Positions 1 to 10,915 of a stretch of DNA of 64,000 nt are shown one piece after another. This stretch comes from Gaertneriomyces semiglobifer. Its lineage: Eukaryota > Chytridiomycota > Chytridiomycetes > Spizellomycetales > Spizellomycetaceae. The stretch's first letter is position 1; each line of letters starts with the position of its first letter. The stretch spans positions 310,001 through 374,000 of the forward strand of contig JAHLKF010000013.1 of NCBI GenBank assembly GCA_025558075.1, in the 5' to 3' direction. The notes under the pieces are model-generated. The model searched no databases. It saw only the letters and a program-made list of their open reading frames with translations, and was not told the DNA's origin. The position numbers and the translations under genes are program-made.

Positions 1-1718
1 CTTGTATGTGCTGAGAGCGTTTGACGGACGTGTCGAAAGATTTTGTTCTCGTGACGTGATAGTAAGGCCATGTAAGGTCTTAGTGGGGGCGCCGCAGTGC
101 CATTCTGTGCATTCTCTTCGGGAGGGCGTTGCGCTTTCGCCTGCTCCCTTTCGCTGACGTGGAGGAGATCCTCAATGAACCTTGCGGTATCCCGCACAAT
201 ACCGCCAGGATCCGCTGCCCTATAAGCCTCTGCGAGTGGTTTGTATGTGATGGCGAGCAGATCCTTTGCAATGTGCACGACTACTTCGTTTTTCAATAGC
301 TCTTGAATCTGTCGCAATCGCCGTAACGTCCAATATATGTCCAGGATCTTCTCAGTTCCCTGAGCTTCCGGACTTTGCGGGTGCGGCTCATAGCCGAGTA
401 CCTCTGGCAGCAGATACTTGGCCGTCTCATCATCATAACCACCAGCAGGAGCATTCTCGACTATCAATCGGCACCTTTCCACTTGCTCAGGTGATAACCT
501 GATTGCATTGGCGAGGTAGTTAAGTTCTGCAAGTGTCGCGTTCATCTCATCCTGCACACCCCCTATCATCATACGTTGCAGCCAGCTGAGCCCTCCGAAA
601 GGCCTGGCCAGGAGAATATTCCCCAGCACTTTCACCACCATGACTGGGTTAGTCCCTCGCAGAATGGCGGCCCAGCTCCGGTAAGGCGCTCTCGAGTGAA
701 AGGTTTTCAGACGACGTAAATGATCGGGTGCCCGGGCGTCCTCCACAAAAGCGCGGTACAGCGCGGCAGCTGCACAGATCTTCCACCACTCAATCGAGAG
801 CTGGTAGTGTGATGGCAAATCCATAATCTCGGTCGCCTCCGTAATGGTTTTGACAGCATTCGGGATACCAGACGGATTGAGAAGTTCGTCTCTAAACATA
901 TCAAGTGCAACTTGTATTTCTTCTGCCCGCTTTCTGGCGGCCTCCGGGTCTGTGTCGTTATCAACTGGACTGCTTTGACCGAGGAAATCGCGCAGTGCGT
1001 TCGTGACAGGCTGCCTCGCTACTGAGTCCAAATAGGCTGTTAAGGTGTCCTTGGCTTCGATGGTAGGTAAAGGAGGCACTATCAGTTTTGGCTTGCGGAC
1101 CAATTGCTTATGCAGCGACTTGAATGCATGGAAATCTCGTTCCACCACGGCATGTCGGCCGTTCAGCTTTGATGAAATCTCATATTTAAGGGTCTCGCCG
1201 CTTCTGAACAGTCCCTTCTTCTTAATAGTTGTCGTCCGTTCAATACGGATATCTGATATCTTCCATTCCACCTCCTTCATGTATCCCTGGAATGCTTCCT
1301 GCTTGGTGACCCCTCCGTGCACAGGTGTAGGCTCTTCCTCGCACACCACGCTCTTGCCAAGCATGGCTGCCAACGCATCAACCAGTTTGTTCGCCAGCAC
1401 GTCTCGTCTGGCCATGGTGAGTGCAGTGCCACCAGAGTCCACTCTTTGTAGTAGCCCAAGAAACCGACCCACTGTGCCCCAGAATGCGAGAGGTCCTTTG
1501 TCCGCTGCACGGCATGGTGGGAAAGGTACGACTATTCGACAAAAGAGAGGGGAGAGCAAGGGAAATGCATCCCGGTTCGGAGATCCCGGCAAGAGCGAGC
1601 CTATTGACGTTTCCGAGGAAAGCAGCTGGGTGATTTCATAGCGCAGTTGTCGTGCGAGAAGATCTTTTTTGAGGAGGTGTACCTCCTCGCCGTTCAAGTG
1701 TGGGGTGGGCACGATCAT
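1..1718 (-). CDS. PX-domain protein with PX-associated flanking domains (3' end outside window)
   Basis: An uninterrupted reading frame starts at ATG 1718 and is still open at base 1, so 572 codons are visible and the C-terminus lies outside the window. The N-terminal ~130 residues (MIVPTPHLNGEEVHLLKKDL onward) look like the helical PX-associated domain found ahead of fungal PX domains. Residues ~155-245 resemble a PX phosphoinositide-binding domain: a basic-aromatic segment (VVERDFHAFKSLHKQL) is followed by the proline-rich loop PKLIVPPLP. The remainder, with LLARPFGGLSWLQRMM, matches the fungal domain of unknown function that follows PX in yeast Ypr097w-like proteins. Family knowledge suggests a peripheral membrane or lipid-handling role. 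No intron is needed in the visible part. The gene is divergent from the OTU protease gene, with 292 bp between start codons. Family assignment is fairly secure; molecular function is not known. Confidence 0.78.
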   Translation of the reverse strand, partial: MIVPTPHLNGEEVHLLKKDLLARQLRYEITQLLSSETSIGSLLPGSPNRDAFPLLSPLFCRIVVPFPPCRAADKGPLAFWGTVGRFLGLLQRVDSGGTALTMARRDVLANKLVDALAAMLGKSVVCEEEPTPVHGGVTKQEAFQGYMKEVEWKISDIRIERTTTIKKKGLFRSGETLKYEISSKLNGRHAVVERDFHAFKSLHKQLVRKPKLIVPPLPTIEAKDTLTAYLDSVARQPVTNALRDFLGQSSPVDNDTDPEAARKRAEEIQVALDMFRDELLNPSGIPNAVKTITEATEIMDLPSHYQLSIEWWKICAAAALYRAFVEDARAPDHLRRLKTFHSRAPYRSWAAILRGTNPVMVVKVLGNILLARPFGGLSWLQRMMIGGVQDEMNATLAELNYLANAIRLSPEQVERCRLIVENAPAGGYDDETAKYLLPEVLGYEPHPQSPEAQGTEKILDIYWTLRRLRQIQELLKNEVVVHIAKDLLAITYKPLAEAYRAADPGGIVRDTARFIEDLLHVSEREQAKAQRPPEENAQNGTAAPPLRPYMALLSRHENKIFRHVRQTLSAHT

Positions 1719-2010
1719 AGAAGCTTTGAAGTAATGGTGAGCGACACGAGTTCAACGAAGCGAGGAGAGAATGCGAGTCCCTATCAAACCCAAGGCAGCC
1801 GCGAACGGTCCTTCTGCCTCTGTTTTTCACTGGTTGCAGGCGAGTCTGCTGACACTTCAGCCCCGTTACTCATGTCCGTCGTGTGGAAGCTTGTCATCAT
1901 CGCACTAACGCGTTCTTCAACTCGGCCGTGCAACTTTTTTTCCGCCGAGCACTTTATTCAGGCATCACATTGAAATAGCGACTACTACCGCTCATCAAAG
2001 GAAGTCTCTC

Positions 2011-3078
2011 ATGTCAGCTGCAGAATCAGATCATACCTCAACGTCAACTGCACCGGCAGTGGAAACCGTTGAAGAAGTCCTCGCCCGCCATCGCAAAGAA
2101 ACTCGAGAACTGACAGAAAAAATCACCAAGCTCAAAAAGAGCGCTGGCGGATCAAAGCAAAAGGTACAGGAATCAGCACGTGCCTGTTTTTTAAGCATTG
2201 CTTTTAGTTTAACGCTACCTATTTAACAGAAGAAGGAGATTCAAAATCAAATCGCAGCATGGGAACGTAAGCTCGCCGAGAGACATTCAAAAGAACAGCA
2301 GGAAGCATTGGACAGAGAACCCACCACATCCGTCGTCGACTCCATATCTTTGTCTGAGCCTTCTGACCTCAATGAAACAAATGGCTCAGCGCATGTGGCA
2401 CCGGAGGAATCGGAACAACCAGATTCCATAGCACCATCGGAACGCAAAAGGAAACCCAACAAAGCTGCCCTTCGCAAAGCCCGCAAGCTTGAGGCTTTTG
2501 AAGAGCAGCGACGTCAAGCTGCTGAGGAAGCAAAACTACTACCAAACCAGCGTGAACAAGAGACCAACGCCTTGCGAGCAGTTTTGGAGGAAATGGCATT
2601 ATGTGTGAAGGAGATTGTACCGGATGGACACTGTATGTATAACGCAGTAGCCGATCAACTGTCAAACCGTATAAACGAGGCCAACGCGACAAAAGCCGAC
2701 GACAAGAGCTACACCTATAAAGAGTTACGGCAACTAGCAGCTGATTATATGCTTTCCCATTCATCCGACTTCCTTCCATTTCTCACGAGTCCTTCCGGTG
2801 ATCTCTACACTCCCACCGAATATGAAGCATATTGCGCTCGCGTTCGCGACACCGCCCTCTGGGGCGGCCAACTGGAGCTCCTTGCGCTTTCCAAAGCATT
2901 ACAACGAGAGATTCATGTCCTGCAAGCAAATACACCAGTCGTGAAAGTAGGGGAAGAGTTCAAAGGTCGTGGTGGCCCATTGATACTGAGCTATCATCGA
3001 CATGCGTATGGTCTGGGTGAACATTATAATAGTCTGAGACCGAAAAGTTCAGAGCCTGCTGAGAACAGTAATACTTAA
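2011..3078 (+). CDS. OTU2: OTU-family cysteine deubiquitinase (OTUD6/Otu2-like)
   Basis: Two exons, 2011-2163 and 2230-3078, give 333 residues; the 66-nt intron has GTACAG...ACAG ends. The N-terminal half is a charged coiled coil (HRKETRELTEKITKLKK), as in OTUD6B and yeast Otu2. The C-terminal OTU domain shows the catalytic Asp-Gly-x-Cys box (VPDGHCMYNAVADQL, near residue 200) and the His box near the end (GEHYNSLRP). Both catalytic residues are present, so the enzyme should cleave ubiquitin chains; human and yeast homologues act on ribosome-associated ubiquitin. The start is the first ATG after in-frame stops. The gene is divergent from the PX-domain gene and convergent with LST8, whose stop codon lies 130 bp beyond. 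Confidence 0.9.
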
Positions 3079-3208
3079 TGACTAACGCAAAATACACACG
3101 TTCGTGCCTGATAGGCATGGTGCGCAAACCCGGGCCCGCAGTGCGCAGTGTGCAGAATAGAATCGGCATATGTACATGCACGGTATATTGCTCGGAAGAT
3201 TCATTTAT

Positions 3209-4684
3209 TTACATGCTCACGTCATGCAATGCAACGCAGACGACTGCTTTCTGATGTCCATTGTAATGACGGATGGTTTCCCCCGTCGCGAGATCCCAAA
3301 GCCGCGCCGAGTGATCCGACGAACCTGCAAATCGATTTGTTAGTGAATGTTACGACAAAGAAATGCGACGTACTCTTCAGAGCCGACGCACTCTGAATGG
3401 TAACAAAATAGCTTACCACTAACAAGGTACGCCGAATCCGCACTAAAGGCGCAATCCCAAGCCCACTTTTGATGACCTTTTAATGTTTTCTCCAGTCGGA
3501 ATCCAACATCTTTGGAGAACAACTTGTCATTTTCCTCATCCTCCAACTCATCTTTTTTGTCTTTTCCAATCAAACGCAGCGTTTCCCGGTGTCTCAGTTC
3601 AGCTCTCTCATCCGTTTTCTGCTTGGTCGCATTCTCCTCATGTGAGTCTGTCCCGTTGTTGACTACATGCCCGTCCTTGTGCGACCCATTGTAGTTGAGC
3701 GGCTCACCTCGCCGCGTAGGTTGGTGGCTGTTCTGATTGGGTTGTGTTGACCAAATTTTTATGGTTGAGTCTGCGGAGCAAGTTGCGAGGAGTTTGGTAT
3801 CAGGGGAAAGTAGACATTTGGTGATATATTTGGAGTGAGCTTTGGTTTTGTAGGCGGGCGTAAGGGAGGAGAGGTCGGCAGAGTTGGCGGTACGGTAAGA
3901 GAAGATATTGCCTCTGTTGTTGGCGGCACACAGGAACGTTCCGTCGGCGGCAATGGTGAGTGATCGGATGGGCACGTCATCTTGTGGACTCTATGGATCA
4001 TTCACAAACGTCAGCAATAATGGGGGTACTAATGAAGCAGAAACATTTTCACGTACGAATTCATGGGTGCAAGCATTTTCACCCAGATCCCAGACTTTGA
4101 TCATGCCACTCTGATCACAGCTGACGAGTTCTCCTTGATTCGGATGTATGATGACATCGTTTACAGGACACTTCAGTTCATAGTTTCTCTTTATTCCTGG
4201 TGCTCGTACATCCCAAATTTTGATTGTCCCGTCCTCGCTCGACGTGACCAGCCATCGAGCAGCAGACTGGAACGCAATGGATGTAACATTCGCGGTGTGG
4301 CCATCAAAGGAGGTGATTGGGTTGGCATTGGAAGTTTGCACTTCGTAGAGTCGAACATGCGGATTGCCAGCAGCAGCTAGATAACGTTTGTCAGGCGATA
4401 TGCAAAGTTTGTTCACTTGCTGTTGAATCAAAGTGACACGGAGTGTTAGAAGGGTCTGGAGCAAACAACATAAGCGATAGACAAAGCAGACGACAAGTTA
4501 CCGAATCAGGGTGCTGTATGGTTCGTAGGCATATTCCCGAAAGTGCTTCCCAAAAGCGGATAGTGTGGTCATATCCCGCAGTGGCGAGGACAACCTCAGT
4601 GACTGCCTGTTGTTGCTGTTGAGCACCTGGCGCCGTTCCTGCAACCCCAACAGCATTCGCTTGTTGCGGTAGCTGCTCTGGCAT
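3209..4684 (-). CDS. LST8: LST8, WD40 subunit of TOR complexes, with an internal insertion
   Basis: Four exons on the minus strand, 4684-4502, 4419-4057, 3990-3417 and 3324-3209, encode 411 residues. WD40 repeats are read in order: [66 protein letters not shown], then [11 protein letters not shown] after the last intron. These match LST8/GbetaL, which binds the TOR kinase domain in TORC1 and TORC2. An oddity is a hydrophilic, highly charged stretch of roughly 80 residues (about residues 266-347) between repeats where orthologues carry a much shorter linker; it is read within one exon and contains no stop. The protein starts with a short Gln-rich segment before repeat 1. Splice phases agree at all three introns. 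Confidence 0.93.
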
Positions 4685-5370
4685 GATCTATTCAATAAGT
4701 TCGTGGTACACCTATCGCCAATTGCTCCTTACTGGCGTTGTTCAAAGCGGGAAACTCAACCGACGCGCCGAACGCAACCCTAATTAGATTACCGTCACGT
4801 GACGAGCTCCGTGATGCTGCAGCTTCCATCGTTGGTTGAAGGTTGTGTTTGTAAACCGACAATGGAAAGCCATCGCGAGAGGTTGTCGCTGAGAGAATTT
4901 CACTTATTTCAGTAAGTGGTATGCATATGTAAGAGGCCTATCCGCCTGCCAGCGATGTGCAGCGGCGATTCTCGTAAGTCACAGTGCGTTCAATGATGAC
5001 AGCCCCGTCGAACCATTCATCGCTTCATTCACCAGCGTGAGCATGCTACCCATCCGGTCCATACGTCTGATGAATGAAGTACGGCGGCACCAACTCGGTT
5101 TTCTCACCTCAGAAGCATGAGCAGTGTTTTTATATTTAACAGATGCAAACTGTATTATTGATAAGCCCAGGCCGTCAAACTGTTATTGGTCACAAAACTT
5201 GACACGTCTCGCTGCGCACCCTGTTCCTGTTCTTCCTCCAGCCAAACAGTTGCTTGCTTTCCATTCCATTTTCTGACACACCTTTTGAAAGATTCCTCGT
5301 ATTTGCACAATTGTCTGAGCCGATTTTACATTCTCGAGTCGCAAAGAACTGAGTAGCAAGTGGCGACACC
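4685..5370. promoter_or_regulatory. Divergent intergenic region between LST8 and the next gene
   Basis: This 686-bp stretch separates two divergently transcribed genes and must hold both promoters. I see no convincing reading frame on either strand and no long repeat. An AT-rich patch near 5130-5165 could contribute to the promoter of the plus-strand gene, but no specific site can be assigned. Confidence 0.4.
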
Positions 5371-6194
5371 ATGTCCACGCATTCAAGTCTTCCTCCACAC
5401 GCCGAACTACACTTTTCAACACCACAAAAACAGTTGCTTCCAGACAGTATATCGGACGAAGAACAAGACATTGTCTCACAGGGAATACCAAACTACGATG
5501 CTGACTGGGATACCGACCGTCAATCACTTGCGCCGGCCGCAGAAGCACCTAGCGCACCCCTTCATACCAAACGACAACAGCAGCCAAAACCTATACCGGG
5601 TCCGGTAACATATTCTCACCTTCCATTGAATGGGGGTTTGAATGACGAGGAAGACGACGATGGGCATCATGGGGACAGTGACAGCGACCATTTTATCATT
5701 CATTCGAAATCCGACTTGCATCCCTCAGTTGATGACGCGGATCATTGGGACGCACAAAGGAGAACGAACCCGACGTCTCCGGAACACAAGAGTCTTCTAG
5801 GGAGCACGTTTCTGTATAGAAAGTGGACGGATATGTTACAGTTGCTTTGCATGGCCGGAACTTGCGATTGGTCCTCGGATGGAGAGCCTGGAGAGAGGAG
5901 ACCGCCGGCAGGTTCCAGGTAGTCGCTCAAGCTCATCCCCAAACCCGTTACCGATGAATGGTTACCAGTCTAATATTCAATTTTTGTTACCTGTACATGT
6001 ACAATTTGGTTCAATCAGATTCTGCGAATGCCTTTCAGCATTTGGAACGTGCTTTGTCAATAACAAAAACGTGTGCTTATCTCAGCACCAATCAGAGCGT
6101 GTCACAGATGACCGACTCTCTTCAGACATTCCTCTGTTCAGCAAAAAGGATCATCATCAAACTTGCTGGAAATGGAGGCAGTGAAACTAACTAG
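5371..6194 (+). CDS. Unknown acidic, partly disordered protein
   Basis: The first exon starts at ATG 5371 and encodes a Ser/Asp/His-rich, probably disordered segment with an acidic run (NDEEDDDGHHGDSDSDH), followed by a more hydrophobic piece (KWTDMLQLLCMAGT). Read without splicing it stops at 5922. A better model joins exon 5371-5918 through a 50-nt intron (CAG|GTAGTC...TTACCAG) to exon 5969-6194. That gives 257 residues and adds a helical C-terminus (FQHLERALSITKTC, MTDSLQTFLCSAKRII). I do not recognise the family. The stop is only 17 bp before the start codon of the ArsJ gene on the same strand, unusually close for independent fungal genes. The second exon is inferred from frame and splice phase only. 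Confidence 0.5.
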
Positions 6195-6211
6195 AATTAT
6201 ACTGGCCGTAG

Positions 6212-7984
6212 ATGGCGAGCACTTTTGACATAGAGCAGGTGGAGCCGCACAGCTCCCAGCAGGCGTTTGTGGAAGGTATGTTTGTTCCTCCGTGCCTTGA
6301 AATGTTGGGCGTCTGACTTTGATCAACAAAGAAGTAATCATTCTGTTTCTACGACAGAAACTCCACTCTCTGATATAACAAAATGTGAGCCAGGGTCAAG
6401 ACCAGTACCAGTAGCTTCATCGCCTGCCGCGGCGATGAAGAACTTCTACATCATGTACGGCTTCTACGCTCTCGTTAGACCCGTCGAAAAACACCCCCAC
6501 TGACGGTATAGATACTAGCGCGAGCGGTTACCTGGTGTTTACTTTTACCGATTCGGCCTTACGTATGATCGTGTTATTCGAGTTATATCAACGACAGTAT
6601 GAGGTGCGGAGGGGCGCGTATATCATGAATGCTCTTTTTCCTTGCAGCTCACGTACACTTGTTTCGCTCCCAGCCGTTCCAAATAGCACTCATGTTCACG
6701 TCTTACGAGGCGCTGGGAGTTGTCACGAACCTAGTTGGCGGCATCCTAGGCTCGCGGTGGGGCCTGCGTTTGTGTATCTTGTTTGGACTCTTCTTTCAGC
6801 TGGTCGGCATCAGCATGTTATTTGCCCTCCTCGGCTCCGCCTCCTGGTCCAAAGCTGGCGTAATTGGATATGTGATTGTATGTCAATCGTTTTCGGGAGT
6901 CGCCAAAGATCTGGTAAAACTGGCCGGCAAAAGCGTGACCAAGCTCGTCGCCAAAGGAGATCAAGCTACGCATTCGCCACTCTTTCGGCTCGTGGCATGG
7001 TTGACAGGCGCCAAGAACTCGGTGAAAGGTCTCGGCTTTTTTGCAGGGGCTGCGCTTCTGAATTACGCTGGATTGTGGCCGTCGTTGCTGGTGATCGCCG
7101 TCTTGTGCGCACTCATACTTCCCATGTGTTTTCGATTGGAGGCTACGCTGGGCGTATCAAAGACTCAACAGAAATTGACGCTTCGCCAGATCTTTGATAA
7201 GGGATACAGTGTCAATGTGCTCTCTTTGGCCAGGATTTTCTTGTTTGGATCGCGCGATCTATGGTTTGAAGTCGTACTCCCTATCTACTTACGAGCAATG
7301 TTCGGTTGGAGCTTCATAGCTAGTGGGTCGTTCCTGGCTGGATGGATCATTGTGTACGGCGCTGTACAAACAATCACTCCACACTGGATTCTCAAGCCGC
7401 TCGGAATGTACCCTGTCAAACGGTTAGTTCACGTCCTGTTTATCGTTCCCTCAAGAGCGCTACGGCTGACTTTGCATACGTGCTCCTCATTCAGTGGTAG
7501 AGTACTCCTTCCGTGGACTTTCGTACTCTTCCTCGTTACAGTCGCACTTGCCATAGTGTTGACAGTCTATCGCGACACACCTTACGGCAGTGGTCCCGGA
7601 AAGCTTCTTGCAGGCGTGATCGTCACACTCTTCCTGTTTGCGTTCTTCTTCGCGGTCAACTCTTCTGTCCACTCGTACCTGATCGTCGCCTTCGCCGGGA
7701 AAGACAAGGTTGCCATAAACGTGGGCTTTTATTGTAAGTGGCTGCTTCGTACTCTGATACACATTCATTCGACGAAAACTTGAAAGCACAATCCCCTGCG
7801 TCCGAACTTATGCTTTCTCTTTTTAGATTGCGCAAATGCAATTGGCCGACTCACAGGGACCGTGCTGAGTGGCTGGTTGTATCAGTATTACGGGATATGG
7901 GTTTGTTTATGGACATCCGCGGGGTTCTTGGTGATATGTGGCATTGTCAGTGCGTTCTTGCCAGATATCAAGATGGAGGATTGA
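6212..7984 (+). CDS. arsJ: ArsJ-type major facilitator, organoarsenical efflux permease homologue
   Basis: Six exons, 6212-6275, 6358-6454, 6519-6603, 6674-7422, 7495-7733 and 7827-7984, give 463 residues with phases that fit at all five introns. The protein is very hydrophobic with about twelve membrane segments. It follows bacterial ArsJ closely through its characteristic blocks: FTFTDSALRMIVLFELY, EALGVVTNLVGGILGSRWGL, QSFSGVAKDLVKL, GAKNSVKGLGFFAGAALL, LARIFLFGSRDLWFEVVLP and ANAIGRLTGTVLSGWLYQ. In bacteria ArsJ exports 1-arseno-3-phosphoglycerate made from arsenate by a neighbouring glyceraldehyde-3-phosphate dehydrogenase. No such enzyme is encoded nearby here, and the cellular enzyme could supply the substrate. 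The first ~45 residues are a soluble extension absent from bacterial proteins. Five introns argue against bacterial contamination and suggest an old acquisition. Family assignment is strong; transport of arsenic compounds here is inferred. Confidence 0.88.
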
Positions 7985-8593
7985 TAACTGTCGACACGTA
8001 TTGTGGTTGATATGACTTCTGGTCAAACGTTGAAACCAGGGAAAAGCGCACCGTACTGCTCACGCTTACAGGGGCGTATTCATCATATACAGATGTATAG
8101 GTTTGACCCAAATGTACTTTTCACCAAACCCGTATCAGATCCACTTCTCCAAATGAGGTCCTCCGATTTAAGCTTTCTTCCTATACTGGAATTAGGGGTG
8201 AACAAGAAGTCGTCATCGACTTGAGACCTACAGATCACCACGCGTGAAAACTTCTTCCGAGGTTCTGCCTCGGTATCTAGCGGTATAACAATCCATCAAG
8301 GGCAAAGCTTCACATTATCACAAGTTTATTTTGCCTTAATGCAAAATGGTTCATTGATACCACAAAAGAAGAGAAAGGACCTTGTGGTCAACTTGTAATT
8401 CGTATTGTTGGTCGCTGTGCTATGGGAAGGCGCAAGTTCTAGAAGAGCAAACGCGCCCGTGAAATTTGCAAGGAACTGGAGCACACACACAACATCAATA
8501 TCAAATATCTGGAAATCCTAGGCCACCTCCCCACCCACGACGTTCCGAAACGCCTTATAGTAACTCGGATACGATAGAAACCGCAAATACACC
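7985..8593. other. Intergenic region, nothing recognised
   Basis: About 610 bp between the ArsJ stop and the transgelin start. Short open frames (for example 8003-8224) show no domain, no splice continuity and no codon pattern that sets them apart. It should contain the ArsJ 3' UTR and the transgelin promoter; no specific element was identified. Confidence 0.4.
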
Positions 8594-9533
8594 ATGTCTG
8601 ACATTCCGTTGTACGGTCTGGATAAAGAGTTAGGTACGCCGCCGCTGATCGTTCAATTTGAACTCGAGACTGTTTGGCTTGCAGTGACGGCCACTACAGT
8701 CACAAATCCCTCAACGCAGACTAACTTTTCCCCGTCTTTTTCTATTAGCTGAAAGACAAGCTGCAAAGTACGATCCACAACGAGAAAAGCAAGCGCGAGA
8801 ATGGATTGAAGAAGTCGTCGGCGAGAAGTTCCCGTCGGATGACTTTCAGGAGAGTTTGAAGAACGGTGTGCTCCTCTGCAAGTAAGTTTTTCCTTTCCTT
8901 CTGCAACCCCGCCGCTACGAGGCTTGGTCCCTCCTGTCACGAAAACGTTGATTCCAGAAACAATCGAACTGACCTTTGTAAACTTGTCTTTTTGAACACC
9001 CATTTTTGGTTATTAGACTTATCAAAAAACTGTCGCCGGATCTCACCATCAAATGGAACGAATCCAAAATGCCATTCAAACAAATGGAGAACATCAACAC
9101 CTTTCTCACGGTCCTAACGCAACACTTTAACGTTCCCAAAAACGATCAGTTCCAAACCATCGATCTTTACGAGGACAAGAACCGGAACCAAGTTGTAGAC
9201 ACGGTGTTTGCCCTATCGCGACACGCCGTACAACGAGGGTTCGACGGACCGCTATTGGGACCCCGGTTGGCGGAGAAACGAGAGGTGCAGTTCACCGAGG
9301 AGCAATTAAAGGAAGGCCGGAATGTGATTGGGTTGCAGATGGGGTTTAGTGGTGGGGCAAATGCGAGTGGGTTGAATTATGGAGTGCGGAGACAGATTTA
9401 TGATCCGACGATTGGTGCGGGGGCTGCGGATGGTGTTAGTCAGCAGATGGGGTTTAGTGGAGGAGCGAATGCTAGTGGAGTCACGTATGGGACACGAAGA
9501 GATATTGGTGGGGCTGATCCTGGTAAAAAGTAG
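8594..9533 (+). CDS. SCP1: Transgelin/calponin-like actin-bundling protein (SCP1 family)
   Basis: Three exons, 8594-8633, 8749-8881 and 9017-9533, give 229 residues. The N-terminal calponin-homology domain spans roughly residues 15-145 (REKQAREWIEEVVGEKFPSD, LKNGVLLCKLIKKL, PFKQMENINTFL). Two calponin-type repeats follow, each built on QMGFSGGANASG (near residues 167 and 203). Yeast Scp1 and vertebrate transgelin carry a single such repeat, so the doubled tail is a modest difference. The family bundles and stabilises actin filaments in cortical patches. The short first exon encodes MSDIPLYGLDKEL, a typical transgelin-like N-terminus, which supports the chosen start. Confidence 0.93.
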
Positions 9534-9917
9534 AAATCGCGAACTGTTGCGAAATGTGTGTGGTATCTTAATGTTTTCATCCGTTTAAATCAATCATTGT
9601 AAAGTAGTCATTAGAGGTTTTGACGAACTTGCTTCATTGCCTCATACGCATGTGTACGGATCACTAAGGCAGTGGGGAAAGAGCTCTGCCCAAACCTTAA
9701 AGACGTTCCATAACCCAAAGTCTTTTTGATCACTGGCTCAAGACAAGATCAAGTTGCACTTTCGCGTCGCAGGACCAGTGGCACAGTTCAGATGACATAA
9801 TCACCACCGACCTGCGTTTCCCAAAAAGTTACTCACACACACATTTTACAAAACCATCACCGTACACACAAAGAGTTGTCGCCAAAAAACCACACACTGA
9901 TACCGAACACACCAACG
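9534..9917. other. Intergenic region, nothing recognised
   Basis: A 384-bp gap between the transgelin and FYV7 genes. The frame of the next gene is open upstream of its ATG to about 9876, but only from a non-ATG codon, so it is treated as 5' UTR. No repeat or RNA gene was seen. Confidence 0.35.
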
Positions 9918-10661
9918 ATGCCACCACCACACCACACCGGCGGTCCCTCCAAATCCCACCTCTCCCACCACAAGAAATTCAAACCCTACTCCCGTCCCCA
10001 CAAAACCACCCTCGACATCAAAAAATCCGAACGCAAGACAGAAGCCATTCGTCGCACACGTATTAAGAGAGATTATTACAAGTTGTTGGAGAAGGAAGGG
10101 GGTGGGGATGTGGATTGGGAGGAGGAGATGAAGGAACGGGTTTTGGTGGGTGTGGCGGTTGGGGAGGATCAAGAGGGGATAAACGATGAAAAGGAGATAC
10201 CTAATGAGAAGGAAGAGGAAGAGGGAGGGAAAGTGGGTGGGAGGGAAGAACCGTCGCGACCCGGTGGGGCGGTAGGAAGAAGGAGTGGGAAGGCACGAGA
10301 GGAGAATGCGAATCTGGGGAAGAAACGTGCGAATGGACGGTATGTCTTTTCTTTTCATTTGTCCCGCTCTGTTGAAAAAATGGAGGAGAAATTAACGCAT
10401 ACTTTTTATTTATTTTGTTGTAGACCCGTCAAACCCAACCCGTTTGCGAAACAAGTTGCGATCGCTGCAGAACGCAAGGCTGCCCGTGAAGCCGCGATCG
10501 CCGAAGCCGCACGGTTACGTGCCGAACAACAGCGCGGTCGACAAGAGTATTACAAGCAACGGAATGCAGTCAAGAGCAAGATGGTGCGGAAAACGAAAAA
10601 GGGACAGCCTGTCATGGCGAGTCAGATTGAGCTGCTGTTGGGAAAGATCAAACAGGGATGA
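9918..10661 (+). CDS. FYV7: rRNA-processing protein FYV7-like (CCDC59 family)
   Basis: Two exons, 9918-10339 and 10424-10661, encode 219 residues. The N-terminal part (HHKKFKPYSRPHKTTLDIKK, then SERKTEAIRRTRIKRDYYKL) and the extreme C-terminus (RKTKKGQPVMASQIELLLGK) match the conserved ends of the FYV7/CCDC59 family. An acidic, low-complexity centre and a long basic helix lie between them. Yeast Fyv7 is a small nucleolar protein needed for 35S pre-rRNA processing and 18S rRNA production. The 84-nt intron has no in-frame stop and a length divisible by three, so it could be read through, but GTATGT...TTGTAG ends and its translation (low-quality, Phe-rich) favour splicing. It is convergent with GUF1; stop codons are about 255 bp apart. 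Confidence 0.85.
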   Translation: MPPPHHTGGPSKSHLSHHKKFKPYSRPHKTTLDIKKSERKTEAIRRTRIKRDYYKLLEKEGGGDVDWEEEMKERVLVGVAVGEDQEGINDEKEIPNEKEEEEGGKVGGREEPSRPGGAVGRRSGKAREENANLGKKRANGRYVFSFHLSRSVEKMEEKLTHTFYLFCCRPVKPNPFAKQVAIAAERKAAREAAIAEAARLRAEQQRGRQEYYKQRNAVKSKMVRKTKKGQPVMASQIELLLGKIKQG

Positions 10662-10915
10662 AAACTGATGGTGTGTTGGGCCAAGCAGATATTTTTGACG
10701 TGTAGATATGGTAGCTATGTGTAGTTATCAGTGCGGGGGCTATTTTGGTTACGATTTGTTAATTTATTTAAAGTCTGATGCCACTCATGCTAAATATCTA
10801 TCTCCTGTTCTACGCTATACACGAATTTCTAATATGTGATCAACAACCCAAAACATTCGACATAACTTAATTTTGTACGAACCCGCCCCTATCTAAATTC
10901 GCACACACGTTGGCC

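Noticed and set aside
1045..1641. 198-codon plus-strand frame antisense to the PX-domain gene
   Set aside because: The minus-strand frame carries clear PX-associated motifs over the whole interval; the plus-strand frame has none and is a shadow.
7423..7494. Retention of the fourth ArsJ intron as coding sequence
   Set aside because: It is in frame and without stops, but it would insert 24 residues in the middle of a conserved ArsJ helix region, and it has good splice ends and a branch-like CTGAC.
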